DNA of 14,278 nucleotides from assembly GCF_020075705.1 (NCBI RefSeq), contig NZ_JAIQUM010000098.1, positions 1-14,278 of the forward strand, read 5' to 3'. Position 1 is the stretch's first letter, and each line of letters starts with the position of its first letter. Positions 1-7,011 of the stretch are shown here, in pieces. The position numbers and the translations under genes were made by a program. The notes below the pieces were generated by a model, which was given only the letters and a program-made list of their open reading frames with translations, did not search any database and was not told the origin of the DNA. The stretch comes from Metabacillus rhizolycopersici (GTDB taxonomy: Bacteria > Bacillota > Bacilli > Bacillales > Bacillaceae).

Positions 1-127
1 ATATAGAATACTATAATCACAAACGAATCAAGGCAAAATTAAAAGGTATGAGCCCGGGACAATACCGAGCCGATACCCAACAAGCCGCCTAACGAAATAA
101 CCTGTCTAACTTTATGGGGTCACTTCA
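1..127 (+). mobile_element. IS3-family insertion sequence, right (transposase 3') end
   Basis: This is the terminal 127 bp of an insertion sequence whose body lies outside the window to the left. It carries the last codons of a transposase and ends in an inverted terminal repeat that, read inward, begins TGAAGTGACCCC. The same 127 bp recur, perfectly and in inverted orientation, at the other end of the window, and identity stops at base 128, which fixes the element boundary. The TG...CA termini and the OrfB-like tail fit the IS3 family. Target duplication cannot be judged because only one flank is visible. Confidence 0.9.
3..92 (+). CDS. IS3-family transposase OrfB, C-terminal fragment (runs off the window)
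   Basis: Thirty sense-oriented codons end in TAA 35 bp before the IS edge. The translation contains NHKRIKAKLKGMSPGQYR, the typical tail of the DDE integrase-like OrfB of IS3-family elements (the N-x-x-R-I-K-x-K-L-x-G-x-P motif). The catalytic residues lie upstream, outside the window, so whether the copy is active cannot be judged. The identical fragment at 14187-14276 on the minus strand shows that this is a recently multiplied element. Confidence 0.85.
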   Translation: MEYYNHKRIKAKLKGMSPGQYRADTQQAA

Positions 128-147
128 CAATCGAAGGTCCTTTTTTT
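128..147 (+). terminator. 3' half of a terminator interrupted by the IS
   Basis: The bases directly after the IS edge, AATCGAAGGTCC then seven T, look like the 3' arm and T-run of an intrinsic terminator whose 5' arm should lie beyond the IS. The arm could pair with GGATCTTTGAT, which is the flank of the other IS copy (14141-14151), with only two G-U pairs. The two therefore belong to one terminator family. The T-run abuts the dif-like site at 147-174. Confidence 0.5.
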
Positions 148-174
148 ATGCCTATAAGAGACTTTATGTTAACT
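147..174 (+). other. dif-like Xer recombination site A
   Basis: The site has an 11-bp XerC-like arm TATGCCTATAA, a 6-bp spacer GAGACT and an 11-bp XerD-like arm TTATGTTAACT. The XerD arm matches the Firmicutes dif consensus exactly as I recall it, and nine of eleven XerC-arm bases fit. It is followed by TAGTTTTGTATAGAGTATT, an extension shared with site C. A T-run ends where the site begins. Function is inferred from sequence only. Confidence 0.7.
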
Positions 175-211
175 AGTTTTGTATAGAGTATTCATGTCAT
201 ACTTTGAGACC

Positions 212-227
212 TTGTTCAATTAAAAGG
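212..227 (+). repeat. dispersed short repeat TTGTTCAATTAAAAGG
   Basis: First copy of a 15-16 bp word that recurs inverted at 1162-1176 and direct at 2059-2073, with a partial copy near 1663 (TTGTTCAATT). The first and second copies flank the DUF421 gene as inverted repeats. Role unknown. Confidence 0.5.
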
Positions 228-273
228 TCATATTACAGAAGATTATTTTAAATAAATCATCTAATGAAGACTT

Positions 274-299
274 TAAAAAACTGGGCTTTATCACCCAGT
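274..299 (-). terminator. possible minus-strand terminator
   Basis: Read on the minus strand, ACTGGG and CCCAGT pair across an 8-nt loop and run into a stretch of T (the A-run at 275-280 of the plus strand). No minus-strand gene precedes it inside the window, so it may be a relic of a lost neighbour. The stem is short. Confidence 0.35.
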
Positions 300-438
300 C
301 CAAATAGTGAAAGACAGATTATAACGAGTTGTTTTTCTTGAACTAAACAAAAAGATAGATACGTTTTTATGGATAATAGAGGGGAATTTGGTGAGGATAT
401 AATTAATTCTCTTCAAACGAATGGTGGTTAATTATTAT

Positions 439-1080
439 ATGGAATGGGAAAATATATGGAAAGCAATATTGATTGTTATTGCAGGAACAGTACTTTTGAG
501 AATTGCAGGTAGGAAAACAATTTCACAAATGACATTGGCTGAAACAGTTATAATGATTGCTATTGGGACTTTACTTATTCAACCAGTAGCAGGAAAAGAT
601 ATTTGGACAACCTTTTTGATTGGTGGTGTTCTTGTCGGAACACTATTAGTAATGGAATTTATACAGATAAAATCTGATACTTTTGAAAAAATGATTACAG
701 GTAAAGCAAAGGTGGTAATCAGTAATGGAACCCTGAATGAAAAAAACTTGAGGAAACTTAGGTTATCGGTGGACCAACTTGAAATGAAATTAAGACAAAA
801 TAGTGTATCTAAAATAAGTGACGTAAAATGGGCAACGCTAGAACCAAATGGGCAAGTAGGTATAGAGTTGAAAAAGGATGCTCAACCTGTAACGAAAAAG
901 GATTTCGAAGATTTCAAACAAACAATGATTAATTTAATACCGAGTAATTCTCAACTTACTCATATAAACGAAATATTAAACTTGATAAACAAACAATATG
1001 AGGTTGAAAGCCAAGAGGACATATTCGCAGAAGTTCAGAATAAAGCACATAAAAAGGCCCCACCAAAGCATTTACAATAA
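439..1080 (+). CDS. DUF421 family membrane protein (YetF-like)
   Basis: A 213-residue membrane protein. Three hydrophobic segments lie in the first 75 residues (WKAILIVIAGTVLL, TVIMIAIGTLLIQPV, TFLIGGVLVGTLLVMEF). They are followed by a soluble domain with the DUF421 signature LRKLRLSVDQLEMKLRQ, the ISDVKWATLEPNGQ strand and a charged tail. The family's molecular role is unknown; members are common in spore formers. I chose ATG 439 because homologues start just before the first membrane helix and GGTGG lies 11 nt upstream. ATG 421 is in frame but has no ribosome site. A stronger site, AGAGGGG at 378-384, precedes an in-frame GTG at 391 whose fourth codon is TAA, so the leader may hold a tiny ORF or a mutated former start. 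The gene lies alone between dif-like sites A and F with its own terminator, so it reads as a one-gene cassette. Confidence 0.82.
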   Translation: MEWENIWKAILIVIAGTVLLRIAGRKTISQMTLAETVIMIAIGTLLIQPVAGKDIWTTFLIGGVLVGTLLVMEFIQIKSDTFEKMITGKAKVVISNGTLNEKNLRKLRLSVDQLEMKLRQNSVSKISDVKWATLEPNGQVGIELKKDAQPVTKKDFEDFKQTMINLIPSNSQLTHINEILNLINKQYEVESQEDIFAEVQNKAHKKAPPKHLQ

Positions 1081-1161
1081 TCTAAATAACGAGCTTTAGT
1101 AAAATAACTGAGGAGCCATTTTTATAACTTTTTCACATTATCAATATTTCACAATCAGGCG

Positions 1162-1176
1162 TTTTAATTGAACAAG
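1162..1176 (-). repeat. dispersed short repeat, inverted copy
   Basis: TTTTAATTGAACAAG is the reverse complement of the word at 212-226. It lies directly before the terminator of the DUF421 cassette and is followed by CAGCTAAAAGGATCTTT, which recurs at 14132-14148. Confidence 0.5.
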
Positions 1177-1181
1177 CAGCT

Positions 1182-1211
1182 AAAAGGATCTTTTCTCAAA
1201 GATTCTTTTTT
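1182..1211 (+). terminator. intrinsic terminator of the DUF421 cassette
   Basis: AAAAGGATCTTT and AAAGATTCTTTT pair over 12 bp (one G-U) across the loop TCTC and run into T1206-1211. It lies about 100 nt after the DUF421 stop and ends two bases before the dif-like site at 1213-1240. Confidence 0.7.
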
Positions 1212-1212
1212 A

Positions 1213-1240
1213 CATTCCGATAACATCGCTTATGGTGGCT
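1213..1240 (+). other. degenerate dif-like Xer site F
   Basis: Arms CATTCCGATAA and TTATGGTGGCT flank a 6-bp spacer CATCGC. The XerD-like arm has three differences from consensus, so on its own it would be weak. It is supported by the exact 11-6-11 spacing, by the terminator ending at 1211, and by a following AGATGTGTAT that resembles the extension after sites A, C and E. It may be an eroded site. Confidence 0.45.
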
Positions 1241-1274
1241 AGATGTGTATGCAAACCCCTTTGGGATCTTATTC

Positions 1275-1562
1275 GGTTCTGGTGCAAAGATTGCATTTCT
1301 TTGAAAGAGGTATATAGACTCCTAATGGAATCTGTTCTTATGCAGCCATTCCAACTAGTTAATGAATGAACTTCACTTGATTGTGGACAGACTTGTCCAG
1401 TAAAGCAAGTTGTCCTTTTTTAATGATATGCATCGCTTCTATTCCCGAAAGAATAGATTTTGCTTTTCCATACTGATCACGTCCTTTTTTAGAGTAATAG
1501 TATCAGTATGTCCAAGTTTGAGAGAATACTTGCAGATATTTTGAAGTTTTTGCACCAGAACC
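1275..1562 (-). mobile_element. internally deleted IS6-family (IS240-like) element
   Basis: The 288-bp unit is bounded by inverted ends starting GGTTCTGGTGCAAA, an IS6-family terminal repeat. Inside, the minus strand joins about 70 bp of the left end directly to the last 45 or so codons of an IS6-type transposase, so most of the gene is missing. An in-frame stop breaks the remnant further. The 8 bp on each side (TCTTATTC and GTTGAACG) differ, so no target duplication survives. The 112 bp at its right end recur at 13267-13378 with the same internal junction. Confidence 0.75.
1338..1490 (-). pseudogene. IS6-family transposase C-terminal remnant
   Basis: Read on the minus strand, the frame gives YGKAKSILSGIEAMHIIKKG, then SVHNQVKFIH, a stop, and LVGMAA before the final TAA. 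This is the recognisable C-terminus of IS6/IS240-type DDE transposases, in which a Lys or similar codon probably precedes the last LVGMAA. The DDE core, the zinc-finger-like N-terminus and the start codon are absent, so no transposase is made. It could only move if a full-length relative acts on its ends. Confidence 0.75.
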
Positions 1563-1810
1563 GTTGAACGTTTTATTAAGGAAATGTTTTGAAGCTGATA
1601 AATCCTTGTGGTTAGGTTTACCATCTACTAAAATTAATAAAAACTGTTGAGTGATAATAAATTTGTTCAATTTACAATAAAGTTGTTTAATATTACATGT
1701 GTAAGCGAAAAGACTAAATAAATATAAGTCTTCACCGATCTACCGACCTAAGAAAGGATTTTTATTAATAACCAGTTTAAGATAATGGGTGAGTGATTAG
1801 GGGAATTTGT
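1563..1810. other. intergenic region upstream of the Spo0E-like gene
   Basis: A/T-rich DNA without a coding signal on either strand. It contains a partial copy of the TTGTTCAATT word near 1663 and a weak hairpin (AAGACT ... AGTCTT) around 1708-1730. The promoter of the Spo0E-like gene should lie here, but no convincing -35/-10 pair stands out. Confidence 0.4.
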
Positions 1811-1996
1811 ATGATATTTATAGAGTTAGATGAAATAGAATATAGAATTAATCAACTGAGAAAAGAATTGTTTCAGATTGCTGACATAACTGGATTAAAT
1901 AGCCGTGAGACCATTTATTGCAGTCAGAAATTAGACCAACTCATCACGATCTATCAAAAATCTTCTTATAAAAATAGAAATATGTTAATGTTTTAA
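1811..1996 (+). CDS. Spo0E-like aspartyl-phosphate phosphatase
   Basis: A 61-residue protein with the two-helix Spo0E layout. A charged first helix (residues 4-24) is followed by NSRETIYCSQKLDQLITIYQ, which contains the family signature (usually S-x-E-LD, here SQKLD). Family members such as Spo0E, YisI and YnzD dephosphorylate Spo0A~P and delay sporulation. In this copy the residue between SQ and LD is Lys rather than the usual Glu or Asp, which may change activity. ATG 1811 is preferred over GTG 1793 because TAGGGG lies 7 nt before it and the protein then starts at the helix. The gene stands alone, with a hairpin overlapping its stop codon. Target specificity is inferred. Confidence 0.8.
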   Translation: MIFIELDEIEYRINQLRKELFQIADITGLNSRETIYCSQKLDQLITIYQKSSYKNRNMLMF

Positions 1997-2031
1997 ATGT
2001 TCATTTTGAATATACCTTGTCTGAACATTTA
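1994..2031 (+). terminator. hairpin after the Spo0E-like gene
   Basis: TAAATGTTCA and TGAACATTTA form a perfect 10-bp stem across an 18-nt loop. The 5' arm includes the stop codon. The T-run after it is poor, so it may be a weak terminator or an RNA-stability hairpin. Confidence 0.45.
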
Positions 2032-2058
2032 AGTATTTAGTCAAATCAAGATGGAAAT

Positions 2059-2073
2059 TTGTTCAATTAAAAG
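2059..2073 (+). repeat. dispersed short repeat, third copy
   Basis: TTGTTCAATTAAAAG repeats the word at 212-226 in the same orientation. It lies upstream of the broken GIY-YIG gene. Confidence 0.45.
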
Positions 2074-2122
2074 AATGGTTTCTGACTACATTTTTAAAAT
2101 TTTGATAAAATTGTTTTATTAA

Positions 2123-2517
2123 GATTTTGAAAGGTGTAGTCATCAATGGAAAGGTTCATATAAATTGACAGATCTTCCTACTTTAATGAATGAAGAAACT
2201 GATTATGGCATCTATTAAATATACGGTAAACATCCGGTTTATGGTAGCGATGTATTATTGTATATTGGTAAAGCTAATTACCAAACACTTGGGAAAAGAA
2301 TTTCTCAAGAGGATTGGCTTAACACTAACGATTCAAATAATACTAAAATTTACGTCGAAGATTACATGGTCAAAAAAATCCAACTAATGAATTATGGTCT
2401 AAAGAAATAGATTTAGCTGAGCGTTTATTAATTTATGTTCACAAACCTGCTTATAATTCTAGAAGCATATCATCACTCCCAGATTCAGAACTTCAAAATG
2501 TACATATCCTCAACTGA
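2123..2517 (+). pseudogene. GIY-YIG nuclease-like pseudogene
   Basis: The reading frame gives DYGIY, a stop, then IYGKHPVYGSDVLLYIGKA and GKRISQEDWLN. That is the GIY ... YIG pair with its following basic helix. After about 2356 the frame must shift (one G appears lost in GTCGAAGA) to continue as NPTNELWSKEIDLAERLLIY and HKPAYNS, which holds the conserved Glu-containing helix and the KPAYN motif. There is therefore one in-frame TAA and one frameshift, and no start codon is visible. GIY-YIG enzymes cut DNA in repair, restriction and homing; this branch looks like a small stand-alone protein of about 120-130 residues. It is clearly non-functional unless recoded. Confidence 0.75.
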
Positions 2518-2668
2518 GGGCACCATAGAGACCTTCTCCCTGAGTTGTCTGGATTTCGATGGAAAAATTAAATGTGTTGTTTGCTTGGACAGCACTTTTT
2601 AATTGCTATTTAAGATAAATATATCTGTAGGGGCTAGTGAGTTTAAAAATATTTGTTTCCATATTACA

Positions 2669-2697
2669 TTGACAAGACTTTATAATGCTTTTACACT
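2669..2697 (+). promoter_or_regulatory. promoter of the metal/metallophore importer operon
   Basis: A perfect -35 (TTGACA, 2669-2674) and a fair -10 (TACACT, 2692-2697) stand 17 nt apart. TATAAT at 2681 is an alternative -10 but has no good -35 at the right distance. The Fur-like box starts on the next base, so a bound repressor would cover the start point. Confidence 0.6.
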
Positions 2698-2712
2698 TGA
2701 AAATGATTATCA
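2698..2712 (+). promoter_or_regulatory. Fur-family operator (7-1-7 box)
   Basis: TGAAAATGATTATCA differs at one base from the Bacillus Fur 7-1-7 consensus TGATAATNATTATCA. It lies just after the -10 and 22 nt before the importer's first start codon, a classic repressor position. This points to iron (Fur) control. Zur or PerR boxes share the core, but the TGA...TCA ends favour Fur. Confidence 0.65.
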
Positions 2713-2734
2713 ACTTCAATCGGGAGGATTTTAT

Positions 2735-4360
2735 ATGTTTAATGCAATAAACAGTCGAAATATTTTATTAACATTTATTTGTATTTTTTTATTTTCAACC
2801 TTATTACTTGGTTGTACAAATGCTAGTGATGAGGCTGCAACGTCAGAGGGCGTAAAAGAAAATATGCTTACGATCGCTTGGCCAAGGGATGTGGGAGAAA
2901 TGAATCCACATGTTTATAATCCTTCACAATTATTCGCTCAGTCCATGGTATATGAGCCGTTAGTAAGCTACGGAGATGGAGGCGAGCTCAAACCGCATCT
3001 AGCTGAGTCATGGGAAATCTCTGAAGATGGAAAAGATTATACATTTCATCTGCGCGAAGACGTGAAGTTTTTTGATGGAACTAGCTTTAATGCAGAAATT
3101 GTAAAAAAGAATTTTGACACGATTTTAAATCATATGGATTTACATAGCTGGCTCGGGTTCCTTTCGAAAATAAGTAGTACGGAAGTCATCGACGAATATA
3201 CGTTTAAAATGACATTAACTGAACCATATTATCCAACGATTCAGGAGTTAGCTGTTGTTCGACCGGTTCGTTTCTTAGGTGAATCTGGATTCCCTGAAGA
3301 TGGCGATACCTCAAAAGGTGTCGTAGAATCAGTCGGTACAGGTCCATGGATTTTGGAAGAGTATAAAACCGATGAATATGCCATATTTAAAAGAAACGAA
3401 AATTATTGGGGCGAGCTTCCAGAAGTAGAAAAAATTCAAGTGAAAGTCATTCCTGATGCGGAAACGAGAGTACTTGCGTTTGAAAAGGGTGAGCTAGACT
3501 TAATTTACGGTGAGGGGGTTATCACTTTAGATGCCTTCAAACAATTGGAATCAACGGATAAATATGAAACAACCATTTCTGATCCGGTTGCTACGAGAGA
3601 GCTTGTGATGAATTCTAATAGAGAACAGCTTTCAGATGAACGTGTTCGCCAAGCGCTACATTATGGATTTAATAAACAAGCAATGGTGGAAGGAATCACT
3701 TCTGGTTTAGAAGAAGTTGCAGATTTTATTTTACCAACAAACCTGCCTTACACTTCCGACATTGATGTGAGGTCAATTGACTATGATGTTGAAAAAGCAG
3801 AAGAATTATTAGATAAAGCAGGCTGGATCCTTCCTGAGGGGAAAACGGTTCGTGAAAAAGATGGACAGCCACTTGAAATAGAGATGATGTACGATTCAGC
3901 AGAATCCATTCAAAAAGCAATGGCAGAAACGCTACAATCAGAATGGGCAGCCATTGGTGTAAAATTAAATATTGTTGGAGTAGAGCTTGCGGTTCAAGTT
4001 CAAAGATTTAAAGATAATGACTTTGATATTAATTTCTTTAGTAATTATGGTGCTCCATATGATCCGCATACATTCATCAACATTGTGGCAAAAGAAGGAT
4101 TTGGATTTAACGAAGCCATTTCAGCCTATCCGAACAAAGCGGAAATACTCCAACAAATCGCACTGATTCCGCAGACAACGGACGAAGCAGAACGTCAACA
4201 GCTTTACACATCTGTTTTAACTTCATTGCAAGATCAGGGAGCCATTGTTCCGATTTCTTATATTAAGAAAACAGCTATTTATCAAAAAGATGTCACTAAT
4301 TTCAATTTCGCAGCTAATCGTGACGAAAATCCATTCACAGGAATTAGCTTGGAGCAGTAA
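2735..4360 (+). CDS. nikA: nickel/opine-metallophore ABC transporter substrate-binding lipoprotein
   Basis: A 541-residue solute-binding protein of the NikA/CntA branch of the SBP_bac_5 family. Residues 1-27 form a lipoprotein signal with the lipobox LLLGC (Cys27), so the protein is anchored outside the membrane. Hallmarks are TIAWPRDVGEMNPHVYNPSQ, MVYEPLV, LKPHLAESWEISEDGKDYTF, GTGPW, RNENYWG and VKVIPDAETR. NPSQ with nearby EMNPH is typical of nickel or metallophore binders rather than oligopeptide OppA. A YDPH motif at about residue 442 lies near where E. coli NikA has its nickel-chelate His416 (alignment tentative). The start is fixed by GGGAGG 7 nt before ATG and by the signal peptide; the frame opens further upstream without a ribosome site. 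It heads a five-gene operon under a Fur-like box. The ligand could be a nickel-histidine chelate or a staphylopine-like metal complex; sequence alone does not decide. Confidence 0.85.
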   Translation: MFNAINSRNILLTFICIFLFSTLLLGCTNASDEAATSEGVKENMLTIAWPRDVGEMNPHVYNPSQLFAQSMVYEPLVSYGDGGELKPHLAESWEISEDGKDYTFHLREDVKFFDGTSFNAEIVKKNFDTILNHMDLHSWLGFLSKISSTEVIDEYTFKMTLTEPYYPTIQELAVVRPVRFLGESGFPEDGDTSKGVVESVGTGPWILEEYKTDEYAIFKRNENYWGELPEVEKIQVKVIPDAETRVLAFEKGELDLIYGEGVITLDAFKQLESTDKYETTISDPVATRELVMNSNREQLSDERVRQALHYGFNKQAMVEGITSGLEEVADFILPTNLPYTSDIDVRSIDYDVEKAEELLDKAGWILPEGKTVREKDGQPLEIEMMYDSAESIQKAMAETLQSEWAAIGVKLNIVGVELAVQVQRFKDNDFDINFFSNYGAPYDPHTFINIVAKEGFGFNEAISAYPNKAEILQQIALIPQTTDEAERQQLYTSVLTSLQDQGAIVPISYIKKTAIYQKDVTNFNFAANRDENPFTGISLEQ

Positions 4361-4376
4361 GCAGTAGGAGGCTAAC

Positions 4377-5321
4377 ATGGGCACTTATATAATAAAACGA
4401 GTAATGTCCATTATCCCAGTTTTTCTTTTGGCTGCACTTTTGACGACTGGGATGATCCATCTTTCACCGGTGGATCCGGCCGAGGCCTATTTAACAGCAG
4501 CTCATATCGAACAGACTGATGAAATTTTGGCCCAGAAAAGACATGAGTTTGGTTTAGATCAACCATTCTTCGTGCAATATGTAAACTCTATTATGAAGAT
4601 ATGCAAACTTGATTTTGGCATATCTTATGTTACGAATAAGCCCGTTTGGGACGAGGTGATCTACCGAATTCCAGCGACCCTCCAGCTAGCTCTAGGAAGT
4701 TTATTCATTGCGGTGCTCGTTAGTGTTCCCCTTGGCTTTCTGGCAGGAGTAAAGAAAAACAGCGCGATTGATCATTTTAGTCGCATCCTTTCCTTTTTCG
4801 GGGCATCCATTCCTTCTTTTTGGCTAGGTTACATCTTGATTTTTTTCTTTTCAGTAAAAATGGATCTTTTTCCAGTCGAAGGGATTGGGACATGGCAGCA
4901 TCTTGTTCTCCCTTCCGTTACATTGGCTCTTCCATTAATTGCGATGTACACAAGATTGTTGCGTGCTAGCATTCTTGAAAACTTACAAGAGCCCTATGTG
5001 CTATTTGCAAGGACTAGGGGAATTAAAGAAAAAACGATTATGGCCAAGCATGTCTTAAGGATCGCTATTTCTCCAATGATTACGGGACTGGGGATGAACC
5101 TTGGAAAACTACTAACTGGAACGATTATCGTGGAGACCGTTTTTTCTTGGCCTGGGTTTGGTCGTTATTTTATTGAAGCGATTTTTAATCGTGATATCCC
5201 AATCATTCAATGCTATGTGTTCATTGCAGCTAGCTTATTTATAGTAAGCAACTTAATCGTTGATCTGATTCAAATGTATATTGACCCGCGCATATCCAGG
5301 AAAGAAGGGCACCAGAGATGA
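4377..5321 (+). CDS. nikB: nickel/metallophore ABC transporter permease, NikB type
   Basis: A 314-residue inner-membrane permease of the BPD_transp_1 family, with six hydrophobic segments starting at residues 10-28. GASIPSFWLGYILIFFFSV and the following LFPVEG are close to NikB/CntB. The cytoplasmic coupling loop FARTRGIKEKTIMAKHVL is the EAA-type motif that contacts the ATPases, and PRIS near the C-terminus is typical. TAGGAGG sits 5 nt before the ATG. It starts 16 nt after the binding-protein gene and overlaps the next permease by 4 nt (ATGA), so translation is probably coupled. It would form the channel with the next gene product. The length is normal. Confidence 0.85.
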   Translation: MGTYIIKRVMSIIPVFLLAALLTTGMIHLSPVDPAEAYLTAAHIEQTDEILAQKRHEFGLDQPFFVQYVNSIMKICKLDFGISYVTNKPVWDEVIYRIPATLQLALGSLFIAVLVSVPLGFLAGVKKNSAIDHFSRILSFFGASIPSFWLGYILIFFFSVKMDLFPVEGIGTWQHLVLPSVTLALPLIAMYTRLLRASILENLQEPYVLFARTRGIKEKTIMAKHVLRIAISPMITGLGMNLGKLLTGTIIVETVFSWPGFGRYFIEAIFNRDIPIIQCYVFIAASLFIVSNLIVDLIQMYIDPRISRKEGHQR

Positions 5322-6151
5322 TAACCAGTATACGTAAGATATTCATAAGTCAAAAAGTGATTCCGATATGTACCACGACATTAGGGATTCTTTTTATCAT
5401 CCTGTTATTAGCTCCCTGGATCGCACCCAATGATCCAATTGCGGTCAATTTAGCTTATAAACTACAGCCTCCATCATGGGAATTCCCGTTAGGAACCGAC
5501 CACTTAGGAAGATGTAACTTATCACGCATTTTATATGGGGGACGAATTTCATTAGGCTTTGCGATGCTCATTTTCATTTCATCCTTAACGATTGGTTTAA
5601 TCATTGGAACCTTTTCTGGATATAAAGGTGGGTGGGTGGATCAGGTTTTGATGAGATTTTGTGACGGTGTAATGGCATTTCCGAGCCTTATCCTAATTCT
5701 TGGACTGGTTGGGATTTTCGGACCGGGACTTCCGCAAGTCATCTTAGCGCTGATGCTGGTACAATGGGTTTATTACGCGAGAATTTTCCGAGGAATGGTC
5801 CTTAGTCTGAAAGAACAAAATTTTATTGCAGCGGCGAAAATTAGCGGCTCCTCTCAGTGGAAGATTATTAGAAATCATATTGTCCCAAATGTGCTCCCTC
5901 CACTTGTCGTCATGGGAACACTGGAAATGGGCTGGGCCATCATGGATATATCAGCGATGTCGTTTCTTGGTTTGGGAGTACAACCGCCTACACCTGAATG
6001 GGGAGCGATGATTCACGAAGGAAAGTCGTATATTCGGACGAATCCAGAATTAATGCTTTATCCGGGTTTGATGATTATGCTCGTAATTGTGACCTTCAAT
6101 TTATTGGGCGAAGCGTTATCCGAACGTTACGGTGTCAAACGTCGATCATAA
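5318..6151 (+). CDS. nikC: nickel/metallophore ABC transporter permease, NikC type
   Basis: A 277-residue second permease (DppC/NikC class). It has the N-terminal helix followed by APNDPIAVNL and PLGTDHLGR, as in family members, then a BPD_transp_1 domain. The EAA-type loop reads FIAAAKISGSSQWKIIRNHI. SFLGLGVQPPTPEWGAMI is the strongly conserved C-terminal signature of this subfamily. After GTDHLGR it has CNLSR where peptide-transporter permeases usually have D-x-x-SR. Its ATG overlaps the nikB stop (ATGA). The product should pair with NikB to form the translocation pore. Confidence 0.85.
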   Translation: MITSIRKIFISQKVIPICTTTLGILFIILLLAPWIAPNDPIAVNLAYKLQPPSWEFPLGTDHLGRCNLSRILYGGRISLGFAMLIFISSLTIGLIIGTFSGYKGGWVDQVLMRFCDGVMAFPSLILILGLVGIFGPGLPQVILALMLVQWVYYARIFRGMVLSLKEQNFIAAAKISGSSQWKIIRNHIVPNVLPPLVVMGTLEMGWAIMDISAMSFLGLGVQPPTPEWGAMIHEGKSYIRTNPELMLYPGLMIMLVIVTFNLLGEALSERYGVKRRS

Positions 6152-6163
6152 AAAGGAATGAGA

Positions 6164-6994
6164 ATGTTGGGTACAGAACAGTCGAATGTGTTACAAGTGA
6201 GAGATTTACATGTACAGGTAAAAACAAAAAATGGTGCTGCTACCCTTGTTGAAGATCTCAATTTTGAACTGAAGCGAGGGAAGGTTCTTGGTCTTATTGG
6301 GGAAAGTGGATGCGGTAAAACCGTTACGAGTATGTCCATTCTTCAGCTTCTCAATCGGAAAACAACAACGATTGAAGGCAGTATCGTATTACAAGGACGA
6401 GAGTTGAACGGTTTAGGAGAGAAAGACATGCGTGAGATTCGTGGCAAGGATATCGCCTTTATTATGCAAAATCCGATGAATGCTTTCACGCCTGTTTTTA
6501 CAATTGGCCATCAATTTATTGAAACGATTTGTTCCCATACAAAATTGAATAAAAAACAAGCAACAGAGCTAGCAATCGAAGCGATGCATCATGTGAATTT
6601 ACCCGATCCTGTTAAATTGTTAAAACACTATCCTTTTCAATTGAGTGGTGGTATGCTTCAACGGGTGATGATTGCGATTGCTGCATGCTTACATCCAGCT
6701 ATTATTATTGCCGATGAACCAACAACCGCACTTGATGTGAACAATCAGAAGAAAGTACTGTATCACTTGGATAAAATTCGCTCTGAATATGGTTCAGCGA
6801 TTTTATTAATATCCCATGATCTCGGTGTCATTTCTGAAATGGCTGATGAAGTTGCTGTTATGCAGAATGGTCGAATAGTAGAAAAAGCAGATGTGTTCCA
6901 ACTATTTGATGAGCCACAGCATGAGTATACGAAAAAACTATTACATGCACGCTCCATATTACATTTAGATGAATCTGTCGTCCATTTGGCTTGA
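6164..6994 (+). CDS. nikD: nickel/metallophore ABC transporter ATP-binding protein, NikD type
   Basis: A cytoplasmic ATPase of 276 residues. It has Walker A GESGCGKT, the Q-loop IMQNP, the signature LSGGM, Walker B IIIADEPTTALD, the switch His in ISHD, and a C-terminal Opp/Nik-type extension (EPQHEYTKKLL). LSGGM, not LSGGQ, is common in NikD. I chose ATG 6164 because AAGGA at 6153-6157 lies six bases before it; ATG 6158 would be immediately next to that site. It follows nikC by 12 nt in the same operon and should form a heterodimer with NikE to drive uptake. Confidence 0.83.
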   Translation: MLGTEQSNVLQVRDLHVQVKTKNGAATLVEDLNFELKRGKVLGLIGESGCGKTVTSMSILQLLNRKTTTIEGSIVLQGRELNGLGEKDMREIRGKDIAFIMQNPMNAFTPVFTIGHQFIETICSHTKLNKKQATELAIEAMHHVNLPDPVKLLKHYPFQLSGGMLQRVMIAIAACLHPAIIIADEPTTALDVNNQKKVLYHLDKIRSEYGSAILLISHDLGVISEMADEVAVMQNGRIVEKADVFQLFDEPQHEYTKKLLHARSILHLDESVVHLA

Positions 6995-7011
6995 CTTAAA
7001 GGGGTGAAAAA

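Noticed and set aside
1439..1624. 61-residue minus-strand ORF
   Set aside because: It runs through the IS6 remnant in a different frame from the transposase and crosses the element edge.
2190..2387. 65-residue ORF in this stretch
   Set aside because: It is another frame of the GIY-YIG pseudogene, whose own frame shows clear motifs.
2511..2547. Hairpin CAACTGAGGG / CCCTGAGTTG, considered as a riboswitch or T-box part
   Set aside because: One mismatch, no T-run, and none of the conserved elements of a known riboswitch or T-box; left unassigned.
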